A stretch of 64,000 nt of DNA, from positions 61,652,385 through 61,716,384 of the forward strand of contig NC_092876.1 in the NCBI RefSeq assembly GCF_028372415.1, in the 5' to 3' direction. The stretch is from Notamacropus eugenii. Its lineage: Eukaryota > Chordata > Mammalia > Diprotodontia > Macropodidae. Positions within the stretch are counted from its first letter, which is position 1. Every line of letters begins with the position of its first letter. This document shows positions 55,618 through 64,000 of this stretch, in pieces. Position numbers and translations under genes: made by a program. The notes beneath the pieces are model-generated. The model did no database searches, was not told where the DNA came from, and was given only the letters and a program-made list of their open reading frames with translations.

Positions 55618-55763
55618 ATTATTTTGTGGGGGTGGGAGGAAATCAGGTGTAAATGAGTTGCCCAGAGTCACACAGCTAGTAAGTGTCTGAGGACAGAATT
55701 GAACTCAGGTCCTCCTGAATCCCAGCCTGGTGTTTCTACCCACTGTACCACCTAGCTGTCCTA
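55618..55763 (-). mobile_element. Reverse SINE in L2, 10-bp target duplication
   Basis: aatctctcca at 55608-55617 and 55764-55773 flanks it. Internal: aatgagttgcccagagtcac, tgtaccacctagctgtcc. Confidence 0.9.
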
Positions 55764-55818
55764 AATCTCTCCACTTTTTAATCCATTCTCCACACATCTT
55801 TCCAAAGCATGACTAAAC

Positions 55819-56021
55819 CAGGGGTGGGGAACCTGCTGCATCAAGACCACATATGGACCTCTAGGTCCTCAAGTATGGCCTTTTGACTGAGTTCAAGTTT
55901 TATAGAACAAATCTTTTCATTAAAGGGATTTGTTCTGTGAAACTTGGATTCAGTCAAAGGGCCGTACCCAAGGACCTAAAAGGTCACATGTGACCTCGAA
56001 GACATAGGTTCTCCTCCCCTG
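55819..56021 (+). mobile_element. hAT-like MITE, complete (203 bp)
   Basis: CAGGGGTGGGGAACCTG at the left and caTaggttctcctcccctg at the right form inverted termini. gactaaac (55811-55818) and gtctaaac (56022-56029) form an 8-bp duplication with one mismatch, the hAT hallmark. Confidence 0.88.
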
Positions 56022-56394
56022 GTCTAAACCAGGTCACTCCAGTACTCAAAAATCATCTGTGGCTCCCTAAAGAATCTAGCAAAAAATACAAGTTGGCACT
56101 TCAAGGCCTTCTCCTGCCTGGCTCTGGCTAGGATCCCTAGTTTTATTCCCCGAACCTCCTCATATCCTGCCTTCTTGCCAAAAAGACTACAAGTTTTTCC
56201 TTTAACTCAATATTCCATTTCACACCTCTGGCCCAGGCATTCCTCTTGCCTGCAGGAACAGCGGCCTCCTCATTTCTGCTCTCAGAACATTTCCATTTTC
56301 CATGGTTAAGCTCAGGTGCCAGCACCAGAGAAAGACTTCCCTGATCCCCACAGTTTTAGCTGCTTTCTCCTTCCTCAGATCACAAATACAATAA

Positions 56395-56600
56395 AAATAC
56401 TAACTGCTGCTTATATAATACCATACTTTGCCAAGTACTTTTTGCACTTTATCTCCCCCATGTGCCTCCCATCAAGCCCAGAGAGGGAGGTACTGAAGGG
56501 TATTGTTATTCTCCTTTTCCTGATGAAGAAAGTGGGGCTGGGAAGCCTTGAGTGATTTGCCGAAGGTCACACAGTTTCACACAGAGAGGAAGCACAAAAC
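56395..56600 (-). repeat. Reverse MIR-like SINE
   Basis: tgatgaagaaagtggggctg, tgatttgccgaaggtcacac. Confidence 0.75.
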
Positions 56601-56934
56601 CACAGGAACTGCTAGAAAACTGGGTCCCAAGGGCCAAACCAGGAAGCCCAGGTGCTGGGATCCTCTGGACTTCTCTTTTTTCCTTCGACACTGGTTTTGT
56701 TTTCATTTCTGAGAGGGAGGAGAAGAGGATGGCTCCCTGCCCTTCGACCAAGGTTTTCATAAGCCCCGGCAACCTGGGGCTGTGGGAACTCAGTCACTTT
56801 TAAAGGAAGTGCTATTTGCTCGTTCAATATTTGATGTTTAACTGTTGGCAAAATGTTGCCCTTGCTTAGGTTCGGCACAACGAGATTGGGTTTGATAATT
56901 TCTAAGGTTCTTTCCAAGCCCTAGAATGGGCAGG

Positions 56935-57240
56935 GGAAATCTTGTTTTTGTCATTATGTCCTCAGTAGCTTAGTACAGAGAAGGGTTACCTTGCCTAAGG
57001 TCACCCAGCTAGTAAATATCAGAGCCAGAATCGGAACCCAAGTCCAAGGTTTTCCCCACTAGGATCAGCTAGGGGAGGCTTTCAGAAAAGCATCATGGAA
57101 TTTAGAGCTGGAAGAACCCCGAAGGATCTAGGATGGAGACTAGAACTGATACCCAACTCAAAGGTCACATTAATGCTAACAGGCAGTCCTCTGATGCCAA
57201 ATCTGGGGCTCCTTTCCTTACGCCATGCTGTATCCTGAAG
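56935..57240 (-). repeat. Two reverse SINEs
   Basis: ccttgcctaaggtcacccag (about 56990) and atcatggaatttagagctgg (about 57090). Confidence 0.75.
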
Positions 57241-57249
57241 GGTTTCTTG

Positions 57250-57870
57250 GGTCTGGCTAGGACTGTGCCTTAACACCCTGTGGGAAGCTCATGTCAGGTA
57301 TCCAGTGCAGCACTCCACTCTGCATCCACCCACTTAAGAGGTCAGCTCATGCTCCCCAGTTCCAGGCGTGGCAGGTCATCTAAGCCCAGGGCAGCCCAGA
57401 CAGACATGCCTAGGGAAATGACAAGACTCAGTTGGAGATGCTCACTCCCTTGTTCCCTCTGCCAATTGTGATGTCAGACTGTCTGCCCAGGGCAGAGAAT
57501 CCACACCCAGATCTGGGCAGCTCTTTCCTACCCTATTTCTTCTGTGGGGTATGGCAATGTCTGCCCTATCTCTCTCTAGTCTAGAGAGACAGCAGCCTCC
57601 TCAGGTTGAAGGGTTGGCCTGGGTAGCCTTTATGGGGAGGATGGTATGCCTGCCAACTCTGCTGCTGTTCTGGTCCCTATGGCCTCCTCCTGGGCCAGAA
57701 TGTGGAGGGATGGAAGAGGGGGTTCGCTCCCATGCAGACATCCCCTAGCAGCAAACTTGTATTCTTCTCAAGCTCTCCCTGGTGCCAGCCAGTTTGCTGT
57801 GACCTTCTCTCTCCTACCTGCACCAGAGGGCTCGGCAGGCAGTCCCTTAGTCCCAAGCCCCGGCCGCCCC
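57250..57870. other. Repeat-free intron next to exon A
   Basis: Lies just downstream of the exon A donor in the gene's direction. No further exon could be recognised. Confidence 0.4.
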
Positions 57871-57879
57871 CACACCTAC

Positions 57880-57923
57880 CCGCCATAGGCTCCAAAGGTG
57901 AAGCTCCGCTTCCTGCTGCTCAT
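57880..57923 (-). CDS. RAP1GAP: RAP1GAP exon A: first coding exon of the long N-terminal isoform
   Basis: The exon encodes MSSRKRSFTFGAYG plus two bases (GG) of the next codon, followed by donor gtaggt. The start is the ATG at 57923 in context ggcaccATGa, with A at -3; no earlier ATG lies in frame nearby (the frame is open upstream but begins with GTG). It differs by one residue (S for G at position 3) from the human long isoform as I recall it, MSGRKRSFTFGAYGG. The basic, serine-rich head has no catalytic role; it gives this isoform its own N-terminus ahead of the GoLoco region. The 5'UTR and transcription start cannot be fixed from sequence. The phase-2 end pairs exactly with exon B. Confidence 0.93.
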
Positions 57924-58890
57924 GGTGCCCACTGATATAATGTGCCCACCGTGCCTGCTGCTGGCTCCTTCAGGGACCGCCTCCCCCTCCTGCTGGGCCC
58001 CTGGGCTCCAGCTTCCTCCAAGCTGCAGCTGGTTGCCTCCAAACCTGGACAGAGCTGCCTCCCAGGCTGCCTGGTCACCTTGGCAACAGCCCAGGGCCTC
58101 TGGGGCCACTGTTTACACCTCCCACCCCAAGAGCAAGATCCCTGTTAAGGCATGAGTACCAGTCCTGTGGGGTCATCCTCTGGCATCCCCGCCTGGGAGT
58201 CAGAGGCTGGGATCTCCATCCCTCCCAGGCTGCAGCTGGCTGTCCCAGGCCCAGCTCTGGCTCCAGGGCCCAGAAAGGAAGCTAGAGGTGGGGGAGGGGG
58301 GAAGGGGAGAGACCGGGTGGGAGGAGACGTGGCTGGGACCGAGGCCTCCCAGGCCCAGAGCTCCACAAGCTGGGATTGTTCTCCGGTTGGGCTGCTCTGC
58401 TCGGCACGGTGCAGCCCAGGAATGTCCCAGCTGCTCAGCGGGAGTGGGGGCCGCCGACTCGAGAATGGGCGGCCTTGTTCAGGGGCCCGGGAACGCACCC
58501 CCTCCTGCCCAACACTGAGGCTTTCTTTCCAGGCCAGGCGGGGGCAGGGAGAAGGCCACTGGCAGGGAAGGGCAGCCTCACTAGAATTTCCAGTGAGGGA
58601 GCCAGCCAAGCGTTTGGGGAGATGCCCACTTCCAAGTGAAAGGGCTGGGTTTCCCAGAGCTTGGGGTGAGAGAGAAAGAAAGCACTGCCCAGCCTGGAGT
58701 CCCAGCTTCTAAGTGACCCCTCCCCATCCCTTGGGCCTCTGTTTCTGCACCTAAAATGTTGCCCAAAGAGCTCCAGAGGCTCCTTTAGGACTGGCAGGGT
58801 TTTCACTAGGGTAGGGCCATCAGAACTCTGCCCCAGTGTGCTGAATATATAGGGCATTGGCACCCCTTCTTTGGGCAGAGATTACCAGGC
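57924..58890 (-). promoter_or_regulatory. Probable promoter/5'UTR region of exon A
   Basis: A repeat-free, moderately G+C-rich block directly upstream of exon A with few CpGs, unlike the exon D promoter. No TATA box at a convincing position and no RNA start could be assigned. Long open frames on both strands here look like products of composition. Confidence 0.5.
58074..58087 (+). promoter_or_regulatory. Perfect RFX X-box upstream of exon A
   Basis: GTCACCTTGGCAAC fits the RFX consensus GTNRCCNNRGYAAC at every position. It lies about 150 bp upstream of the exon A ATG, in repeat-free sequence where the promoter or 5'UTR of the long isoform is expected. RFX factors drive ciliary and neuronal genes; a role here is inference. 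Confidence 0.6.
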
Positions 58891-58969
58891 TTAGCACCTA
58901 GTTAGCAAGAAGAATTATTTAACACAGGTAGACTACCAAACAACACTAGCCAACACCTACATAACTCCA

Positions 58970-59365
58970 AGACATTAAGATCAGACAGAATCACCAGTTT
59001 AGAATTGGGATTCCGAACCTCTTCTGTAGCATGGACCCCTGCAGCATTCTGGCAAAGCCTAGGGACACCCATTTTTTTTAAAGGCATAAGAGATTACAAA
59101 GGCAAACCAACTAGATTGAAACACAGTTATCAAAATATCTTTTTAAAAAGTTCAGGGAACCCAGGTTAAGAGCCCCCAATGTAGGTCTAGGAGGGACCTT
59201 GGAAGTTACCAAATCCATCCTCCACAGAGAAGGAAACCAAGGTCCCCAAAGTGGGTCTTGGGACTTGCCCAGGTTCACAGGTCTGGTAAGATGTGTGTGA
59301 GGGAGGACTCCCCCCAGGTCTTCCTGATTCCAAAGGCACTCTGATGTTCTATCTACCATATCTCC
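58970..59365 (-). repeat. Reverse SINE split by a DNA transposon fragment
   Basis: The insert (about 58998-59178) reads tagcatggacccctgcagca, gagattacaaaggcaaacca, gaaacacagttatcaaaata and ends ccaggttaagagcccccaat, an old element of 'ggttaagaacccctg' type. The SINE resumes at gtctaggagggaccttggaa. Confidence 0.65.
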
Positions 59366-59611
59366 CTCCTTCCCCCACCTTCCTTCTTCCACCTCCCTCC
59401 CACCTTCATGTATCAGCCTCCCCAGGAACAGACTGACCACCTGCCCCAGGGTGCCTGTATCACCCCTTTCTTCCACCCCTACTTTCTACCTTCATCTTGG
59501 TTATACTTGGTAATATTTGCCCAAGGGAGAAAAATCCTAATTATAGAAATTTTTATACTTTTTTAGATTTTATAGATTTTTTTTTCAGTTGTGCTGCCCA
59601 GACCCTGACCA

Positions 59612-60170
59612 TCTAGAAAGCTAGGGCCTGAAGTCAGGAAGACCTGGGTACAAATCCAGCCTCAGACATGTACTGACCCTATGATCCTGGGCAAGTCACT
59701 TAACCTCTGTTGCCTCAGTTTCCTCAACTATAAATAGAGATAATAATGTTGCCTACCTTGCAGGGTTGTTGCACAAATCACATGAGAGAATACTTGTGAA
59801 GGGCTAAGTGTGTTCATCCTTCATTGCCGAAGAAGACCATGCTGTCAGAGAAATAATGACATGACTTGCACTTGACTCTGTTTTGAGTGAGGGAGGGCTG
59901 TGCAGGTCACCAGCCTCACTTCTCCAGAGCCACCTGAGTCCAGAGACCAGATATTCATCAGGATGACTGGAGATGACCCAGGATGAGGCAGTTGGGGTTA
60001 AGTGACTTGCCCAAGGTCACACAGCTAGTGGGTGTCAAGTATCTGAGGTGAAATTTGAACTCAGGTGCTCCTGACTCATGCACTGGTGCTCTATCCACTG
60101 CACCACCTAGCTGCCCCTAAGTGCAGTGCCTGGCACACAGCTGGGGCTTAATAGATGGCTGCTCCCTTCC
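59612..60170 (+). repeat. Forward SINE split by a second SINE
   Basis: Outer SINE: cctgaagtcaggaagacctg to gaagggctaagtg, then after the insert gtgcctggcacacagctggg. ctaagtg occurs on both sides of the insert. Confidence 0.85.
59812..60116 (-). mobile_element. Long composite marsupial SINE (about 305 bp)
   Basis: gttcatccttcattgccgaa, gacatgacttgcacttgact, gaccagatattcatcaggat, then ggttaagtgacttgcccaag and ccactgcaccacctagctgc. It has an extra 5' block absent from the other SINEs here. Confidence 0.85.
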
Positions 60171-60299
60171 TTTCATTCTTCTCTGGAACTGAGTTGCCTT
60201 ATCTATAAAATAAGGGAGGTTGGACTACATCCCCACCCACCCCCAAGCCTCTCTGTAACATCCCCAGGACTCCCACAGGAAATGCTCCTCCTCTCATTA

Positions 60300-60485
60300 G
60301 AGACCAGGTGGCCGGGCTGGGGATAACGACCACCACCGGCTGCATTTTGATATTGCTTGGAAGGTCCCAAAGCCCTGTGCAGGCATTGTCGAATTTGAGC
60401 TTTACAATGACCCCATCTGCTCAAATGGGTCTGGGATGGAAGTGATTCAGAAGCTCCCTCCCATGATGCTGCCCATGCCTGCCCA
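60300..60485. other. Unique flank sequence
   Basis: tgcattttgatattgcttgg and gaatttgagctttacaatga look non-repetitive; no exon evident. Confidence 0.3.
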
Positions 60486-60489
60486 TCCT

Positions 60490-61465
60490 GGGTCGTTCCA
60501 CCTGTTATTTTATCTTTGAGGAACAGGTTCAGAAAGGTTCAGTGATTTGCCAAAATCACACAGCATAGCCTGCTAGGAAGTATCTGAGGTCAGATTCCAA
60601 CTCAGATCTTCCTGAGTCCAAGGTCAGTGGTTTATCTGCTATATTACACAGCCTAACAGAAGATGCTAAAGAAAAGGGTTGTTGCATCCGGCAGGGATGG
60701 GTCACCAGAGGCTGAAGGGTTCCCCACATTCATTCTGTCCAGACTCCTCTTTCTAGGTCCTCATTTAGTTCCTGGCACAAAAAAACCTCCCTCCACCTGA
60801 GGCTTCTCCCAGGAAGGCAGGGCTAGCCACAGTGGGCAGGAGACTCTCCAAACCCCTCAGAGAACAGGATGTAGAACTCAAAGGGACCTCATTCAGAAAT
60901 CTTTATTTTATAGGCTCAGAGATGTTGAGTGTTTTGCTTGAGGTCATACAGACAATGCACTGACAAACCAGGATTTGAACTTAAGCCTGCTAATACCCAG
61001 TGTTCTTTCCACCACACTGGATTTCCCTGATAAACCAGTCCTCTTGATCTTCCTTCCCTGACTTATTCTACTCTTCTGGGTCCAAACCTCCGAAGGTCAA
61101 GAGGGACACAGAGGGGTGCCCTGCATAAAGCCCTCCTGGAAGCCCAACTCTGACCAGTTAGATCTAGTGGGGACTCTTGGCCTGGTGAGAGTTTTCCTCC
61201 CTTGCCTAGATTTTCCCTTGGCAAAATAGGAATCAGTAATCCCTGGGTTTGTCCCCTATGCTGGGTATACTGAGATTAGGGCTGTCTTTGGGGTGCAGTA
61301 ATAATAGGATTATCATATCCATTTTCTAGATGGTGAAATTGAGTACCAGAAAGTGACCCTGACCAAGGTCAAAGTCAGAGAGTGTCAGAGTCAGCACTAG
61401 AGTTTGACCAGATCTCCTGATTCCCAGTTCAGGGTTCCTTCCTAAGTACCATGCAGCCTTTAGGT
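60490..61465 (-). repeat. Three reverse MIR-like SINEs
   Basis: Copies at about 60490-60680, 60840-61035 and 61270-61465, each with an ...aggtca(c/t)ac... block and a tttgaactt or gatttgac-type block, separated by unique sequence. Confidence 0.75.
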
Positions 61466-61479
61466 CAAGTTTCACAGTA

Positions 61480-61945
61480 CCCTTTCCTCTCCCCCCCCAT
61501 TCCCTGGCACTCCCTCCCACCCCAAGGACTGTGGGAAGATGTCTCACAGGTCCTGTGACACTGCAGCTTTGAGAAGACACTCTGGGGGGCAGGGGAGTTC
61601 CCATGGCAGGACAATAGACCACAGTCATGGCTGGGTCATTCCTTCCCCTGGCACAGCTGCCAGCTCCAGGAGCTGGAGCCCAGGAAGGGGGGAGGGTCAG
61701 GGAGAGAAGGGCACTCGAAACATCATGAGCAAGGAAGAGGTTACTCAGGAGGATTACCCAGCTGGCTGAAAAGCCAAGCCAGATGATGCTCAGAGGAGGG
61801 GAAGAATTACTTCCTGCTTCCAGTCACTCAGACAGCTTAATGCAGCAGGGATCATGCTCTGACAGGGGCATCCCTGAGCTGCCTTCTGCATGCCCACACA
61901 CTTGGTGAGCTTTGGGGTCAAACATCAGATGATGCTGGATACCAC
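61480..61945. other. Unique flank sequence
   Basis: No repeat or exon recognised. Confidence 0.35.
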
Positions 61946-61954
61946 TGAAATAGG

Positions 61955-62380
61955 CATAAAATGTCAGAACTATGAAGGACCACAGAACAGAGCCTGTCAG
62001 AGCTGGGAGGGTCCTTAGACCAGAGCCTGTCAGAGATGGGAAGTACCTTATGATAGAAAATGTCAGTTAAACAAGACCTTGGAGCACAGAATGCCAGAGC
62101 TAGGAAGGACTTTAGGATATAAAATGTCAGAGCTGGAACCTTAAAAGATGGAATCTTAGGAATTGAAAGGGACATCAGAAGTTCTCCACTTGCCCAAGTG
62201 TCTCCCTTTATAGATTATGGGCCCCACAAGGTGGCGGGGAAGTGCGGGGGGTGGGGGGGGAGGTGGAAGGGGAAATGACTTATCTAAAGACAGACAGCAG
62301 CAAGTGAGGGGTAGAGTCAGAGTTAGAACTCCCAGTCTGGTGTGCTTTCTAATAGACAATACTTCATTAGGTGGTCACAA
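61955..62380 (-). repeat. 33-bp array (about 6 units) with reverse SINE body
   Basis: aaaatgtcagaactatgaag, agcctgtcagagctgggagg, agcctgtcagagatgggaag, gaatgccagagctaggaagg at about 33-bp steps to 62150, then SINE-like sequence interrupted by a G-run (62243-62262). Confidence 0.82.
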
Positions 62381-62639
62381 TGCTGCAGGTTCAGAGCTGG
62401 GGTCCTCAGCAAGTCAGGGAAGGCCAAAGCTGCCAAGTAAGAGCTGAGTTGGAAGGAGTCCTGAACTAGGCCTTCATTTTCTTCCCTGTGAGATGATGGG
62501 CTGGAAGTTCTTTGAAATCTCTACTGGCTCTAATCTGGTGACTTCTAGCCCTCCCCAGGCACCTCTCCAATGGGTGTATTTGGCAAGTCAGAGGAGGACC
62601 TGACAGGGGCACAAGGGCTCCCAAACTTGAAGTTTCCAC

Positions 62640-62985
62640 TTTAAAGATTCATTCTTGAGATGAACTCTGAGTGCTCCCACCCACCTCTCCCAGGAGCCCT
62701 GTCCCACACCCCACCTTCCCAGCCCACTTTCAGAGAAATGTCAAGGCTGAGCCAGGCTGCCTGCCTGCATTGTATGTTCCTGAGACATCATTGACAGACA
62801 CTTGTGAAGGAATAATGGCTCTGAGCTCACGCAAGGGAGGTAGGACTGGTCCACCCACATCCCCAAATCCAAGGCAACACACATCCCCAGGAACCAGGCA
62901 GAGGGCTTTCCTTGGACAACAGGTAAGGACTCTGCTGAAGGACAATCCCAACCCCACGATGCTGGCTCTTCTGCCTCAGAGCTGA
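62640..62985. other. Unique flank sequence
   Basis: Repeat-free. A consensus-like plus-strand donor (cag/gtaagg) at about 62922 follows a 100-codon open frame, but no acceptor, homologue or strand logic supports an exon. Confidence 0.35.
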
Positions 62986-62989
62986 ATAA

Positions 62990-63235
62990 GGTAGAAAAAG
63001 CACTGGCCTGAGAATCAGCAGGTCTGGGTTCTAATTCCTGAACATCTGCTCATCTGACCTTGGGAAAGTATATTCTTTTTTCTGGGACTAATTTTTCTTT
63101 CGTCAAGTGAGGATGGCAACCTCTATCTTACCGATATCACAGGGGTGTTGTAAGACTAAAATTAGATAAGTGTATGCAAAAATGTTCTGAAAAAAGTTTA
63201 AAGCTCTCCACAAATACATGATAGTTCTAATCACA
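62990..63235 (+). repeat. MIR-type SINE
   Basis: tagaaaaagcactggcctga, gtctgggttctaattcctga, ggtgttgtaagactaaaatt. Confidence 0.85.
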
Positions 63236-63249
63236 GATTAATTTATTAT

Positions 63250-63700
63250 TACTCATAAAAATCCATAGCTTATCCTACTATCTGGCTTCAACCTTCCTTT
63301 GCACTCATCTCCCGCTCCTCTTAGTTCCTTTTCCGACCAAAATGGACTCAGCTGTTTGGAGATTTTGTCATGCCCTTGGCCATCAAGCTGTCCTTTCTCT
63401 TAGCAATCCATTCCCTTCTCTTGAAATCTTTCTCTTTCTCCAAGGCCTAGCTCAGGCCTCCTCACCACCTCCCCCAGATGAAAGTGACCTTTCTTGTCTC
63501 CCAACATCTGCCTCACTCCTTGGCCCCCATCCCATTTCAAGTTGCTTAGTACTCGTAATCTGTGTGCACATCCCGTGGCCCCTACGAGGATGTCACATTG
63601 CTTTTAAACTGGGATTTTCACCTTTGGATCCCTAGCATTTTGCACTGGTTTTTACACACAGCTGGTGCTGAAGACACGTGTGTTGGCTTTGTCATTATTA
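63250..63700 (+). mobile_element. L2 LINE 3' end
   Basis: atccatagcttatcctacta, tccaaggcctagctcaggcc, ttggatccctagcattttgc. Confidence 0.7.
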
Positions 63701-63774
63701 CCAGTGATGATGGCAACAGATGTTTCACCTAGCCCCTCCCTCCTTACCCTGCTCTCTGCTCCTGCAAGGACCAT

Positions 63775-64000
63775 AACATGATGAGAAGAGCCCTGGATTG
63801 GGAGTCAGAGAACCTGGGTTCAAACCCCTATTTGGCTATTTATTATTTGTGTTACTTTGGCAAATAGTTTTCTTTTATCTTGGTTTCACTTAACTCATCC
63901 ATAAGAAATAATAATAACAATACAAAATGGGGGGGGCAGATGATTTCAAAGGTCCTTTTCAGTTCTATATGCTGTGATGATATCTTAGAGATCCTTTCAA
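63775..64000 (+). repeat. MIR-type SINE, runs to window end
   Basis: gagaagagccctggattggg, gaacctgggttcaaacccct, ttcaaaggtccttttcagtt. Confidence 0.85.

Larger units (their letters stand above)
55360..56390 (+). mobile_element. L2 LINE 3' part with nested SINE and hAT element
   Basis: atctttgactcattcctccc, catatccaatcaattgtgaa, [SINE], tttaatccattctccacaca, [hAT], ggctccctaaagaatctagc, aaggccttctcctgcctggc, cccaggcattcctcttgcct. The L2 order is continuous when both inserts are removed. Confidence 0.85.
1..57923 (-). other. RAP1GAP: RAP1GAP gene, 5' part (introns and alternative first exons)
   Basis: RAP1GAP stimulates GTP hydrolysis by Rap1 and so switches off Rap1 signalling in adhesion, ERK and neuronal pathways; its GoLoco motif binds G-alpha-i. 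Four coding exons on this strand (A 57880-57923, B 53597-53632, C 11808-11901, D 1447-1521) match the alternative N-termini of the family by sequence, length and splice phase. Intron A-B is about 4.2 kb and B-C about 41.7 kb. The common exons (GoLoco, then the catalytic domain) are not in the window and must lie below position 1. I looked for the next exon, expected to start NTDLFEMIEKMQ in the human protein as I remember it, and did not see it. Assignment to RAP1GAP rather than RAP1GAP2 rests on exon A: RAP1GAP2 begins differently (MFGRKRS..., from memory). Confidence 0.9.

Noticed and set aside
57876..58109. Longer N-terminus for exon A using the open frame upstream
   Set aside because: The upstream frame begins with GTG, not ATG, and the known family start corresponds to the ATG at 57923.
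62671..62985. Plus-strand exon ending in cag/gtaagg near 62922
   Set aside because: A single good donor with no acceptor, homologue or supporting neighbour; expected by chance in 64 kb.
58900..64000. 3' end of an upstream gene (USP48 is the expected neighbour from human order)
   Set aside because: No exon or coding similarity seen; the interval is SINEs, L2 and unique sequence.

Overview
This is non-coding-rich mammalian nuclear DNA, almost certainly from a marsupial. The clues are the L1 3' ends, the very dense MIR-like and 'cagctaggtgg...' SINEs, old L2 and L3/CR1 LINEs, and short hAT elements ending in CAGGGGTGGGG. No placental-specific repeats such as Alu or B1 were seen. Nothing here is bacterial or viral.

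The only gene I can support is the 5' part of RAP1GAP (Rap1 GTPase-activating protein), on the minus strand. Four small coding exons are recognisable. Exon A (57880-57923) encodes MSSRKRSFTFGAYGG. Exon B (53597-53632) is a 36-nt microexon encoding LDKSFVRNRNPW. Exon C (11808-11901) encodes RSDGPSQPF...SLYPK. Exon D (1447-1521) is a separate first exon in a CpG island encoding MAQPWPPAPP...GAAWQ. A, B and C join in consistent phases (2, 2, 0) and together match the long N-terminus of known RAP1GAP isoforms. D also ends in phase 0, so C and D can both splice to the same next exon, which lies left of the window and should carry the GoLoco region and then the GAP domain. The gene therefore has at least two promoters about 56 kb apart: one at about 57.9-58.2 kb with a perfect RFX X-box, and one in the CpG island at about 1.35-1.9 kb with GC boxes.

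Layout: 1-2.1 kb is the CpG-island promoter with a CA microsatellite. 2.1-11.5 kb is SINEs, a 7SL RNA pseudogene and a 4.7-kb decayed L1 that split a 33-bp tandem array. 11.7-12.0 kb is exon C. 12-53.5 kb is one ~41.7-kb intron filled with nested L2, CR1/L3, L1, RTE-like, hAT and SINE copies, with several repeat-free islands that may be regulatory. 53.6 kb is exon B, about 50 bp from an L1 insertion. 57.2-58.9 kb is a repeat-poor block around exon A. 59-64 kb is upstream flank with SINEs and L2.

The most unusual sequence-level signal is a 33-bp unit (11 codons) that recurs at about ten loci as arrays of two to eight copies, on both strands, attached to MIR-like SINEs. I found no sign of a novel multi-gene system. 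Most long reading frames in the window are chance frames through repeats. All repeat boundaries are estimates by eye.
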